Source: Rhodocollybia butyracea (lineage: Eukaryota; Basidiomycota; Agaricomycetes; Agaricales; Omphalotaceae). Taken from it: DNA of 64,000 nucleotides. The position numbers and the translations under genes were made by a program. Numbering within the stretch: the first letter of the stretch is position 1; every line of letters starts with the position of its first letter. Positions 25,996 through 37,800 of this stretch are shown here, piece by piece. Under the pieces are notes generated by a model that saw only the letters and a program-made list of their open reading frames with translations, had not been told where the DNA came from and searched no databases. The stretch spans positions 434,001 through 498,000 of the forward strand of contig JADNRY010000011.1 in NCBI GenBank assembly GCA_015501585.1. The letters are read 5' to 3'.

Positions 25996-27819
25996 TTTAT
26001 ATCACTCGTCTCGGTCATCTTCTCTTCATGCGCTTTCCCAATGTTTTTTTTCCTTCAATAAAATCATGCGCTATGATCTGTATACCGTTCAACTTGGCTC
26101 GCAATATTGATCGGATTTCCTCTGAGTTTTCGGAAGTTAGGGTGAACCAGTCAAATCTGGTTTTTGTAACCATGAGGGGCATGCAATGTATCATTGGTGT
26201 ACTACATGCTCAAATTGAGGTTTTATCAAGATACGTTTGAAGCTTTCCAGCTCGCTGAAATTTCATAGTTTTTGTAGAGATCCAGAGCTCACAAAATCAA
26301 ATAAAATTTGCGTGGGACCTACCTCATTTACTCTCGATCGAAGTCTCCTATATATTCATCCTCAATGTCACCAGTGTCTCTCGTCTGCCGCTTCCCTCAA
26401 AACGTCTTGTGGAGATTCTATGCTGTTGCTCGGCATTTGAATAGGCTCGTTTCGTGTTTGAATATCATTCTACTTGGTGGAAGCTACAGTTTGCTTCAGG
26501 CTCAAGTATTCGAAAACTTGAGCTGCGACTCAAAAAAGGTTTCGTGTATGCCACGGCCTCTTGTCATCGAATCTGCTACATCTAAGGGATCTGCCTGAAG
26601 CTAACATATACGCGAATTCTGGATATCTCTTCGGTTCCTTCATTGAAGCCTAGCCTGGTCGCCGGTTTTCGAATTTCGCAACTGCACTCGCTCAAGCTCA
26701 TTAGTTACATTGCATGAGCACTCTGTCGTTAATCTTTGCAACCTTTTTATTGTCCGTCCGCTAGGTGCGCCTCATCTTGTGGATGGTCAGCTTCACCTCC
26801 TTGACATCGACTTCCGAAACTCGGTGGAACCGATTTGCTCCGGCATCACCGAAACTGGTTCGTTTGTGTGGGCGACCAAAGGCTGTAGAGGATTTGGGTC
26901 GAGCCATAGAAACTTTACAGGATGATTGTTTTCGATGTCATGGCTTGGATCTCCTCAGATTGGCAGAGTAGACTCTGTCTACAGCACAAGGGCCCATTTG
27001 AACTGGCGTATACGATGCCTTACACTTCTGGGTTCGCTTGCACTGGTTGCGTGAGTATGACTCGTTGTGTCAATGTCGACAAATTCTGCTGTCCCTGATT
27101 CTCCCGAGCAACTTGTCGGGTCTTGGTAGGTCTTGGTACGCTTCCCTTCAAGAGGAGCCTGAGATCCAGACTATGTTGCCACGCGAAAGCTTGCGGTACG
27201 GAGAGCTTCATCAACTGAAAATGGTGCTGGACTTTGCATTAGCTATAGCTGTTCTGGCCAGCATCATGTACGATTTTACTATGTACTATCTTAGTTTAAA
27301 CTTGATCTAAGCTTCGTCAATGGCTGGTAGCACTACGGCGGTCATGGACCTCACCTGGACTCCTTCCTTAAGTTCCTAAAACAGCACCCCCTTCCCGTGG
27401 GAACTGTATCTCAGATCCGAATCGTGTGGACCTCTTGCCAGCCTCTTGCTTCTTTGCTCCAAGGACCATCAAGGACAAAGAGGCCTAGGCTTGAGGTTCA
27501 AAGACAATAGCGATGTACTGTCCCGACTCCCCAAGCATTCATATCTAATGTTGCAAATGGGGTGGTTATTTGACTCTGGAACAACGATTACACGGCCCCA
27601 AGTTGGTGACTTTGTAGGATTTTTGGATGAGGATTCGTCGTGATACTAATGTGCATAATCAGAAGTAAAGTACTTAGTGTAGAACTAAGTATACTCACTT
27701 GCCACAAACAAGCGCCTTGAGCGCTTGAACTCTATATCCGCGGAGCTACCGCGGGCCGTGGCTGTAAGACGTCATAGGCAAACGCCGAGCACACGAACCA
27801 GAACTTGACCAGAACCACA
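25996..27819. other. About 1.8 kb without a gene; possible decayed plus-strand F-box/LRR-like sequence
   Basis: No intact gene was found. On the plus strand, fragments between about 26340 and 27490 look like remains of a leucine-rich F-box protein: SRLPLPSKRLVEILCCCSAF at about 26382, RILDISSVPSLKPS at about 26617, HSLKLISYIA at about 26692, and HYGGHGPHLDSFLKFLKQHP near 27332. They are broken by many stops and frame changes. The order fits one decayed gene, but each match is weak. The segment also holds the P1 terminator region and, near 27690-27819, the promoter of the next gene. Confidence 0.3.
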
Positions 27820-28258
27820 ATGATCTCTCGAAACCTGTTTATCTTTTCACGCTCCCGCTTCCCAGTAACCACTGCACCCTTCCACTCCGGTTCAGCCCGA
27901 CATACAAAGCACACGACTGAATCCTACAATAAGGATGACACGGATGTTTCTCCTCCACCAGACTCAAAAATTCATCGTGTCGATCCAAATTCGGATGCCC
28001 AGAAGCCTTATGAGGTAATGCTAAGAAAACAGGAACAGAGTATCAACCTCATTATCCACTTAGGCCCCTTCTGGTCCTTATAGTCGAGTCGGTGCAGAGT
28101 CTGCCGAATACATGAACACAAACTCCAAGTATAACGGAGAACAGGATAGATATGGCGGGAAGAAGCCATATATGGAAGAGAAAGCTCCTGAAACCAGTAA
28201 ACCTGATGAAGGACCTGAAGGAAAGTCGTCGCAAGGAAGAAAGCCTGAAGGAAGATGA
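27820..28258 (+). CDS. Small protein with predicted mitochondrial presequence, unknown function
   Basis: Two exons. Exon 1 starts MISRNLFIFSRSRFPVTTAP, a basic, serine-rich leader free of acidic residues, as in mitochondrial presequences. Then FHSGSARHTKHTTESYNKDD and PPPDSKIHRVDPNSDAQKPY follow. The intron at 28016-28063 (GTAATG...CTTAG) joins YE to APSGPYSRVGAESAEYMNTN, then a hydrophilic, disordered tail (KKPYMEEKAPETSKPDEGPE) ends at TGA 28256-28258. About 130 residues. The join keeps frame and gives a continuous low-complexity tail. The style (short leader, YE-APSGPYS core, charged tail) is typical of small fungal mitochondrial proteins, but I cannot name a function. There is no transmembrane segment. 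Confidence 0.65.
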
Positions 28259-31201
28259 TGGTGAGTCTTTTATTGAAAATTCTGATTAAGTATATTAATC
28301 ATCTACTAAGCTGTCAACTGCTCAAACTAAAACCTGTGTTAACGTTTGTGGATTACTCCTTAGTATCTCCATGTATTCGTTTGTAAATTTAGTATTTTTC
28401 AAGCCACTCAACCTCAATTCGATTGCCAAACCAACGCTCATATATTCTTGGACCGTGCCGCGTGATCCTTCCTTCCACTTAGTTACAGGTTACACCTTGA
28501 CCGATCTAAGCCCGCAGTTTCCCTCCAATGAGCTTGTATTGAGCTTGTACTCTCGAACATGATGAAGACATCAAGAACATCCGGTGCGATCCCTACTATA
28601 ACATGCAAACTCAAATCAAAGCTCTGCAGACGCTCGATATTCAATAGCTCATTCAGTTTTAGCCTTTCTTTCTTGAGCTAACTTACCATTCATTGACAAT
28701 ATGAACTCTTGTATTACTTCTCACGAGCGCTTGAATAAAATATTAAACAGCTATCGAGGTCGGGAGATAAATGTAGATAAATGAATATAGAGTCCTGTAT
28801 TTGCGCCCTGCACGGGTGGGAGGTGGTGGGGGGAGGCGGCTCTGGGTGAGCCAAGCTGGAATGTCCTATTGACGCTAGTGAACCGATACGAGTTCTGGGA
28901 TGGGTGGGAGGGGACGAGAAGATGAAGAGTTGATATGCTATTTGACGAGACAGACTCTCATCTATAACTTGGATAGGCGCCTAAGAATCCCAGCGGCCCA
29001 CCATATACCGACTCTAACGCATTCTTATCTTAACCTAAAACACTGACACTGTCACGGAACATCCGTGTGGCGCTGTGTGGCGTATGCATGAAGTTGCTGC
29101 AAAGTCAATATGTTTTCTCTCGTCCTCCCATGTTTCGTCTCTCTTGCTAAGTTGTACATTAGGCCATATATGTATGCGTGTCATGGATGTACCGGTGCTT
29201 ACCCCCCGAAAAACATCAAATGTCATGCACATTGAAGGGGGGGTAATTAACTTGAACTAAGGCACCGATTCACCGAAACTATAATCGTATTCTGTGTAAC
29301 AGCTGTGGTCCAAAGCACACACCACATTTGGAAAAGGCCAGACGGGTCATTCAAATGCATACAAAAGCACTCAAGCACTCATTTTCCACAATAGATTTAC
29401 AAAACCTATACATACGCCCAAGTACTATAAAGGTACCGACCCCGGTACGTCATTACTGCTAAGGCACGATCGGAGCGTGCCGGTGACCACATTCTTGATA
29501 GCGGCAATCAATGGCACTTCTGCCATCATTTCGGCCTATCTATAGTTGGTGCAGTTCCGTGATGTATGGTGTACCAATTGCCAAGTAATGCTTGTAGGTT
29601 ACTTACAAGTACTAGAATCTACCGGTTAAAATGATACCAAATCTGGCTCAGGCCTCTACCTTTATTAGAGGCTACGAACTCTATGGGTCCACCTTCCTGT
29701 ATCACCCGCTTCTGAGTGTTGATGCGATCAACGATAAAGCCGATATGTATCCTTTGGAGATTATTTTTGGTAGGTCGAGGTTTCGTTTGACTTCACACTG
29801 GAGATATCGACTTTAGAGTCTTCCAAAAAAAGTCTTTACATTGAGAGGATAAAATGGTATGAGTTACAAATTAAAGATACAGATTTTTTGGTCCTCTGTG
29901 TTGCCGGGACCGAGCACTGACCGAGCAGGTACTTTTAGAGATATTTTTTTCTAAAGTGGAAAAAATACTGGCAAATTCCCAGTCTGGTTAGATCGCAGCC
30001 GAGGATCTGACCAAATGGAAGGCCCGCCGTGACTCGTGAGTCATGCCATGTAAGTTGTGGAGAACTTCCTATGCAAATGCAGCCTTGTTTGCCTTGTGCT
30101 TTGTCCAGAATAAGTTGGCCTATGAAGAACTGTCTCGAACTGTCTTGAACTTTGAGGCGCCATGTGCGAGCGTGGGTCCCCGCTGTTCCTTAAATAGGGA
30201 CCCCTGACCGGTCTTCCTTGCCAGTCTGAGCTCCATCCAGAACTCCCCAAGTCTATTGCTTCATGGCTTTGAATTTCTAGCGGCACACCTGGCCGATTTC
30301 CTTGAATTTCCCTTATTTAAGGCACAGTGTTGTATCGCATCCAAATGGCTATCCTCGAGCCTGAAATATATAACATTCACCAAGCACCTTAAGTTAGTAC
30401 TCGTACTTACTACGTGGCAAAAGTTATAACAGACTTTCAAAACTTTTGTGGCCTAGTGGTGCTTGGCATTGTCCACCTGGACTATTGTCAAGAAAATTCA
30501 TAAATTAGTTCAAAATTAGATTAAGCACTCGCACTTTTATCAAAAACCACGCGGTGTTCGTAGCTCCCTAAATCATGTTCGGTCAGACTGGGTACCGATT
30601 TCGGGTGAATTTGGAGGAGTTCTCGGGAAACTTTATTTAGTAAAAAATGGCCAGATCTGGAGGGTTGAGCACACCAGTCCCACAAGTCAGAAAATCGTAT
30701 AAAGCTCAAAATCCGATGTCATCCAAATGTCCGCAGAACACGCATTAATGTCGGTAAGGCTCGGAATCCTTTTGGCAGTCGGAGCTTGGGACTGCATTGA
30801 GCAAACGCTGACATCCATGAGGTGAAAACCATTGGACGTTGAATTGAAACCAATCATATGTGCTTATTGGTGATTCCATGTAAGGCCAAATGCTTGTAAT
30901 ATGCTTGTCAATTCCAGCAATTTGGCTGACGAATTTAGACACAATCACGGCTTCATCCACCAGAAAGGAAATCAAATTCTCGCAAATATGACAAAGGCGT
31001 GTAAAACCTTCCACTTCATCTACCTCTTCTGTATACTCTTTCAAAAAGCTTTGTGGTCAATGATGTCGCATTAGTATGCAGAATTTCTTAGTGATAAACT
31101 CTCAAATTGGTAAACTCGGGCTTTCTAGTGATGTCGCCCTATATGGAACTTGCATTTATAAAGGTTCGACTCTTGTTCATCGATCGTCAAAATCTCATAA
31201 A
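28259..31201. other. Gene-poor region of about 2.9 kb
   Basis: No gene is supported. The region contains a G-rich run (28815-28850, repeated GGTGGG and GGGAGG units) and AT-rich stretches near 29820-29960. On the minus strand an open frame at 31044-30745 (99 codons; contains EEVDEVEGFTRLCHICENLI and SFLVDEAVIVSKFVSQIAGI) has a protein-like composition. A second stretch at 30709-30521 (FSDLWDWCAQPSRSGHFLLN) lies in the same direction. They may be fragments of a decayed or orphan gene. No transposase or reverse-transcriptase motif was recognised. Confidence 0.4.
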
Positions 31202-33098
31202 ATGGCCGCTAAAAGTACTCGAGAAACTACTTCGCTTCACAAAGGACAAGCATGCATCTATTGCCGCCGTCGAAAGATGGTGAGCCTCTTCCTCATTTAT
31301 CAATTCGGTTCAGCACTTACCCAAAACTTGACCAGCGCTGTGATGGGGCAAAGCCTTTCTGTGGGCAATGTACGAAAGGAAATCGACAGGAAGACTGTGA
31401 GTATACGACTGAAGGCCAGTCGCAGATGGAGACTCTGGAGAATAGTATTTCCCGCCTTCAAGCACGCATCCATGACCTGGAACATCCTGCCACTACTCGT
31501 TCCACGGAGGAGGCGGTTCTTCTGCGCCCTCCTTACCAGTACACTAATTCTCCGTCCGGCGCCTTCTCTCCTAGTGCTCGAGTGGCTACAGCTGAGCCTC
31601 CACCAGATATCATTGCAAATGTGTAAGGAAGTCTAAGAACCTATTCTGCATCCCACCGCTGAAGGCCACTTCATTCCCATAGTGTGGATAAGTTCCTCCA
31701 ATATGGAAACCAGTATCATTTTTTTCTCTACGTACCTACTTTCCGAGCTTCGGCTCTTCAACCATATCCCATTGGACATCACTCTCGTCCTTCAGAATCA
31801 CTTCTAGCCACCGTGTACTTCCTTGGTTGTCTTTTCTCTGACAACCCAACTTGGAAATCTCGCTCGCAAGATTTTCTTGCTCAAGCCCTTGTGTATACCG
31901 CGCAGGGTCTTTCAAGCACACATCCCTCCAAAGTTCTACATACCGTACAAGCCGAGGTATTGCTCGCCAATTATTTTTTCTCGGTCGGTAAATTACTGGA
32001 GGGGCGATATCACATCAGTATCAGCATGTCGCTTTGTATTGGGAGTGGCCTGAATAAAATTCGCCCCACAGAGTCCTTTTCGCTTTACGACAATAGTGGT
32101 ATGTCCTGGAAAGCTGGTAGCCCCATCGAGATTGGGGAGCGAATCATCGCTTGGTGGGTGACGCTTTCCTTAGACCAGTCTTGGGCAGCCGCTTGTGAGA
32201 TTAATTCTTACAATGACGGGATTATCGCCGAGACTGAAACTCCCTGGCCACTACGAATAGAGAGCTACTTGCAGGTCCGTAATTTGTTCAGTGCGGTGTT
32301 TAAAAGTAACTCCGACTCCAGGGCCAGCTCCTTCCATGGCCAGCTGCGGCGCGATTCAACCGGACCATTGAGAGCTACCTTGGTAGAAAAGTTCAAGACA
32401 ATACCCTCCGTTCTTCGCCGCTGGAACTGGTGACTAAAGCTTCGATCCTGTGGAAGCAGGCCCATTTGGTGAAAGAGGCCACAGCGGGTGAGACGCATAT
32501 ACCCAGCTGTGCAGCGTCTAATTCATGTTTTTTAGCCGCGAGCATGGCCCCTTCTTCTGAAGTCACTTTGGATCGAATCAATGAACTCCGGGCTCTTTTG
32601 AACGCCCTAGGTGATAGCGATTCTGCGAACGCGCCAAACCTCACGTTGTTGTTGGCCCGTTGCTTGGTTCATGCTGCACTTATATGTCTTTACCGAATGA
32701 GGACCACTACGGAAAATATTGACAAAGTGACTTTCAGCGCTCTTGCGATTTTGGAGGAGTTCGGAAAAATAGATCCCGGAACTAAATATCTGAACCCCAT
32801 ATTCACTGTAAGCACCGGACTGTTTCGAGTGAACTATGCTGTTTTCGGTGTAGTTTTTTTACTATGGTCACAGATGGCGTGGGCGCAAGCCAATCATGCT
32901 CTATTCTTCGTAATAGGAATAGTCCCTTCTATGTCGAGACACACTGCCGCTATGGGCAGGGGAGTGTTGGCAATGGATCAGTTTGGATCGAGTTGGTCTA
33001 GTTTAACCAGTTGCGTTGATATTTCTTTCCATACACTTGCTGATCTTGCTCCAGGATACGAAGTTCACAAGGTTCGGGAAGCGCTTGCAAATCTTTAG
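31202..33098 (+). CDS. Fungal Zn2Cys6 transcription factor
   Basis: Start MAAKSTRETTSLHKGQACIY. The zinc cluster is split by an intron (about 31279-31341): ACIYCRRRKM joins RCDGAKPFCGQCTKGNRQED, giving the six cysteines of a Gal4-type binuclear zinc cluster. A coiled-coil dimerisation segment follows (METLENSISRLQARIHDLEH). The middle region resembles the fungal transcription factor regulatory domain (LLATVYFLGCLFSDNPTW, VLLANYFFSVGKLLEGRYHI, SLCIGSGLNKI, IGERIIAWWVTLSLDQSWAA). An intron at about 32275-32321 (GTCCGT...CCAG) is needed to shift frame into ARFNRTIESYLGRKVQDNTL, then LVTKASILWKQAHLVKE. It ends at TAG near 33098. About 560 residues. Target genes unknown; no biosynthetic cluster is visible next to it. 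Confidence 0.82.
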
Positions 33099-33197
33099 CT
33101 AGCGTTTAATACATCACCCACTACAGTCACCAGATTTTGATACTCGTACAATATACAACCTATGCTCGCTTCAATATATAGTATGATTCAATAAAGC

Positions 33198-33668
33198 TCA
33201 TTTCGTTTTCTTGTTTGTGCTTTTTTTCAAGCCCAACCCACACAAAAACGATATCCTCAAAGAGGCTCCGAGGTATACGAAGCCTACGCTCCCCCAAACC
33301 ATAGCATTCCACTCCCAGACCTTCCAAAAGACGTCTGTACCGAGAGGCGCCATGGAGGCCAAATGTCCAAAATCAGCAAGTAACAACACAGATAGCAGAC
33401 GCCTCCAGGTCTTGGTTGACGTCGTGGAGGATAGGACCAAATGCTCATTCAGAGCAAAAAGTAGGTATAGGTTGGCTAGCTGCAGTAGAACCATGTTCAT
33501 CTGCGTCGTCACCACTGGAGTGGTAGGGTTAACGATGGTGCCAGATAGGCTGAGGTCATTTAGGTAGGCCTGAGGCTGGAAAGCAGCATAATATGCACCA
33601 GCTAGAGCTGAAATGGGCTCCAAGTAGATGAAAAAAATGGTGTAAGGGAAAAATGGTATGATCGACAT
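33198..33668 (-). CDS. Small membrane protein, DUF7704-like, function unknown
   Basis: The start at 33668 (MSIIPFFPYTIFFIYLEPIS) is preferred over the upstream ATG at 33719, because the hydrophobic first helix begins right there. Four predicted helices follow: FPYTIFFIYLEPISALAGAY, MVLLQLANLYLLFALNEHLV, RLLSVLLLADFGHLASMAPL, and VWGSVGFVYLGASLRISFLC, ending in a basic tail (GLKKSTNKKTK) that would lie in the cytosol. About 156 residues. The pattern (IEP at the end of the first helix, NEHLVL after the second, helix 3 with D-x-GH) matches a fungal membrane family of unknown function that I believe is DUF7704; I could not confirm it. Convergent with the Zn2Cys6 gene. Confidence 0.65.
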   Translation of the reverse strand: MSIIPFFPYTIFFIYLEPISALAGAYYAAFQPQAYLNDLSLSGTIVNPTTPVVTTQMNMVLLQLANLYLLFALNEHLVLSSTTSTKTWRRLLSVLLLADFGHLASMAPLGTDVFWKVWEWNAMVWGSVGFVYLGASLRISFLCGLGLKKSTNKKTK

Positions 33669-34120
33669 GGTGGTTTGAAGTATAGCAATGTTTTTCTCAC
33701 ATGCGTTTACTACGATCAAGGATCTGTATGATAGTTTTATGGTCCCTTTTCCTAGGTTCCATGAGTTCTGCTAAACGGCTGGGTCCAGACTGGTCTAGGC
33801 CAGTCGCCTACCTCGGGATGGTTTGATGTGGATTGACACTAACCAATCATCTTTGCGGTCCTATGGATAACTTTTGTTTTCAACCTATGGAGAGTGGTTT
33901 TAAATCATATCGTTATCGCAACGGCAGTCTTTAGCTCAGTCGAGACTCGAGCCGCGTTGGCCCTGCAAGGATGGGACAGATCCGAACTACTTTATATACT
34001 TCCGACTCCTAACTTCTGTCTCATCTTTAGTCTCCCTTCAACTTACCCAGGTAAGTATCTTCATCACAATAATATTTGTGTCGTTTTTTCTCATTTTTTC
34101 AAGTGATATAGTATACTCCA

Positions 34121-34309
34121 ATGGGTTGCATACCAAGTAAAATGGCAAAACGGGATATGAAGGACGACGTGCGCGGTGACCGCCCGGACGCAGCACGCCA
34201 GCGACAAGAATCATCACGAGAAGGCAGCATAACTCCGCCGCCGTGGATTGGAGGACATACGAAAGTGGTAGTTGAAAAAGACGGTTCTACTCGAGTACTG
34301 GATTCATGA
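34121..34309 (+). CDS. 62-residue putative dual-acylated protein (MGCIPS N-terminus)
   Basis: A short frame, MGCIPSKMAKRDMKDDVRGD, then basic and serine-rich sequence, a PPPWIGGHTKVVVEKDGSTR segment and VLDS at the end. Gly2 and Ser6 fit the N-myristoylation consensus (MGxxxS/T) and Cys3 would allow palmitoylation, so the protein may sit on the inner face of the plasma membrane or on endomembranes. No other motif is visible. A likely 5' UTR intron (GTAAGT at about 34050 to TTTTTCAAG near 34103) just upstream supports a real transcript. The ATG context (CTCCAATGGG) is reasonable. I recognise no family. Being only 62 residues, it could be missed by most gene finders. Confidence 0.6.
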   Translation: MGCIPSKMAKRDMKDDVRGDRPDAARQRQESSREGSITPPPWIGGHTKVVVEKDGSTRVLDS

Positions 34310-34831
34310 CAGTGAAGACTTTGGTGAGCACGTAGTAAACTTATCAATGAATCCGACTAAAACCGACTTTTAGTTTCATAAACTTTTATTCACGATGTTA
34401 CCAGGTTATTATATCCAAGCTCGTGTTGCGGCCGTACGCGTAATTGTCCATTCCCAACACACGTTCCGTGAAATTAAACGGTCCGTAAGTTTCCATAAGA
34501 TGTCCTTGTATTTTTCTCTGCAACAATGTGTTTACTTATCAACCATTCTATTCAATATGACGAGTGGGAATGTCATATATTTAACCAGTATCCAAATGAC
34601 AAACGACTTTCTTTCTCTCTCGAAACGTTCACTGTATAATAACTACGTCCTACATAACTTGAGCTTGAGCTTGAACGTTGAACTTGGAAAGAAACGCAGG
34701 TACTATGTAAGCCGTACGCCACATTTTTCAGTTCATCACTCTGAAATTTCCTTTTGTGGATTAGAAGTTGACGCGCCATAGAACTTTACTTTATCGGCAA
34801 ATTTCGCGCGTAAACTCTAGTTTATACACTC
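34310..34831. other. Intergenic, no feature seen
   Basis: About 520 bp of AT-rich sequence between the small acylated protein and the channel gene. The direct repeat TTGAGCTTGAGCTTGAAC near 34659-34676 is the only local pattern noted. It presumably holds the channel promoter. Confidence 0.6.
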
Positions 34832-37800
34832 ATGAACGGCTATGACTATTTAACGCATATATTGGCACGAGACTCAACAATACCCGAGGATTGGTTTACC
34901 ACCAGCGGAGGCAACACATTTATACCCTCTGGAACCCCCAGCTCTTCAGCTTCTTCCACGACTACTAGTACTATAACAAACAGCAGCAGCTCAGACAACG
35001 CCGACACGAAAATAATAACATCTTCCTTTCCGATTTCAACTATCACACAACAATCCACGACTTTTACTTCATTTTCCCAAACTATCATAACGACTAGTTC
35101 ATCATCTGCCTCTACTTTTTCGTCCGCCACTTCCGCCACTTCTTCACAATCTACATCCGCCGCGGCGACAGCTTCCGCAATTCCCGCCGGCCAGTTAGCC
35201 AGTCATAGCCCAGTTTGCATTGGAAATGGAGTAGACTCTTCTTCAGATGGAATCCTATCCGCATTATTGGTTCCTACAATCATAGGCCTAATCATCTGGG
35301 TCAGTTTTGTTACCATTTATTTTTCTCTGCGTGCTTTTCTCATCTATTTAAAGCTGATCTTCGCTCTCCTTCGACCAAAATTCCGACAAGTATGGGCCGT
35401 TCGGGAATGGTTCACGCATCAAAAGTGCGTCTAATGTTCGACTTTTACCCCCGCTTCCATCTTAACAGTTACTTAGGCTTCGTCCAAAACCTCTGGGAAA
35501 CGGTTTCTTCGCGTTCTTATTCCCTCATGTCCCCCTCATTCCTTCCATGCCGTCTGACATGTCTGACGCTGGTCAGTCGGCCTCCATAGACGCTGAATTG
35601 TTTCCTTCCGACGAACAGCTTGCTCAACGCGCACTTTGGATTAGTTTCCTCATCGTATTAGGCTGGTCTATTCTCGGCATTGCAGGAGCTCTGCCATTAT
35701 ATCTGGTTAGCACCCCTTGCCTGGCAAATCAGCCTCCTGTATCCGTTCACGGTGGTTCCTATTCCGCACTTCAAGATCTCAGTCTTGAAAGGCTCTTGAG
35801 GTCGTTCGATGCTAGCGGTGCTTCCTCAAACGCACTTTTTGCAATCCAGAAACGAGCCATCGATGATCCTCAGAACTTACGTGCAAGGATCATTATTCTT
35901 ACGGTCTTCACAATTGTGTTGGCGCTATTCCCTGCACTGCACAGGATTATCCGAGAGCTCAACAGGCTTGTTGCTTTCAGGACACGGTGGGTAGAGATCA
36001 AATGTCAAGGAATGGAGATGGCGTGGTTAAGTGCGCGAAAGGCCCCTGGTTTTGTGGGATTGGGGGAAAAGCATATTAAAGATTTTATTCTCAAGACAGG
36101 ATTGAGTTCTTCTTTGGATAAGAATGGTAATGGAGGAAGTGGGAACCGAAACGACTCGAGAACCGCAGGTCGTAATCAGTCAAAACACGGAACGGAAAGA
36201 GAACCACTTAATGATTCTGAGAAGGCCACTCTGGAAGTGGACATCCAGAGTCTCTTTTCCATATGGTGGGTTTTTTACTTCGTCCGATTCCTCAATTAAT
36301 TTAAAATATCCACACATAGCGACACCCAAGCTATTGCCCATCTAATCGAAGAACGTGACGAAATCCTCGAAAACCTGGAAATTGCAGAGACTCGATACAT
36401 CAGATCTTTTCGTACAACCACACCCGACCCTTCTCTTGCTGATTGGGAACCCCGTGCTCCCGAAGATCCTTCTCGGCCTCATATCAGTCGACCGCGGCCT
36501 CTAGGAATCGGTAACACGGTAGGCGAGTTCCTCCTTTTTGTAACCTAGCTCTGATTTTTTCGTCTAGCGGAGTCGAGGCAGACGCTCAAAAAATCCAGCA
36601 TTCGCAGCTTCTTCATTGGCCCCAACTTCTTTTGTTGCCCCCTCCCAGTACTATCGCCTTAAAGGTGTATCAGGAGTAAGCGGCGGTCGTTTTACCGAAG
36701 GCTCGTTATACGGGAAGGAGTCTAGCTTCACGGAGTCCATCAGATCTCGCACAGGTGGAAGTCGTTTCCAGGAACTGTCAGTGAACCGTGAGTCGAATGT
36801 CTACGGTCACTTGCCTCTGGGCAGCCAGGTAAGGGTCGATGAAGAGGGTCACATAATTCCTCCGGCCGCTGGAGACTCTGCTACTTCTCTGCCTTATCCA
36901 GACCCTCGAAGATTCGGTCCCAATTATGCAATAGAAGCATCGGACGTGGATCACGATGGCCTACGAACGCTTGAGGAAGAACCTGAGTGGATGGAACTCT
37001 CAGATGCTACGCCAGATATTGCCAGTGTCGATAACGGAGCTCCGCTCACTGGCATTGGTACTCAGTCTTTCAAAAGACCACTCAAATCAGAAACTATTTC
37101 TTCAGTCCGCCGAGAAACTTTCCCTTTCCGAACTAACAGCAATGTGGTCACTGGAGAGGTACTCGTGCCCCCTCCCCATATGCGCCTCCAACCGGCTCAG
37201 CCTTTCGTCAGACCAAGAGAAGGGATAAACTACGACGACCTTGGTATTGTCTACGGTGACATCACCGAGTGGCGAAGCAAGCTGAAAGCTATCAACCTTG
37301 AGATTACGAATGCCCAAAGGGATAGCTACAATGACATTGCAGATGGCGCTCGAATCAAGGGATGGCTGTTGGTTGGTCGAGGACTTCGGTTTATTCCCGG
37401 TGTTGAGCTCATCGAAGGGCGGGCGAAAGAAGATATCCGATGGGACGTGCTGCAGAATGAAAGGACAATGCTGGATACTGCTGCCATGTGGGCTTGCATC
37501 ATTCTAGCAGCAGTGCTCCTTGCAACCGGATGTAAGCATCCAGTCTATGTCCGTTGTTACACCTATTAATACATTCTCTAGTGACTGCTGCCGTTGGGTT
37601 ATCGCTTGCTACAGCCCCAGACGTTGCTCATTTCCTACCGTTTTTAGCACCACTCCTGAGCGATAACGTCCTTGGTTCCGGTATCGCAACTATATTCATC
37701 CCAGCTCTTGCTATATGCATATTTATCCTCATTGCTCTTTCATTCGTTCGATGTGAGTCTCCTAAACTTCATTAATAGCTCAAAGTTCAATATCAATGTT

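Noticed and set aside
28815..28850. G-rich run considered as telomere-like or a G-quadruplex element
   Set aside because: Units are irregular (GGTGGG, GGGAGG) and not TTAGGG; a quadruplex is possible but not supported further.
31150..31175. GGTTCGACTC, resembling a tRNA B-box
   Set aside because: No matching A-box or cloverleaf upstream.
32807..32855. GTAAGC...GTGTAG as an intron in the Zn2Cys6 gene
   Set aside because: Removing 46 nt breaks the frame that continues to the stop at 33098; left unspliced in the model.
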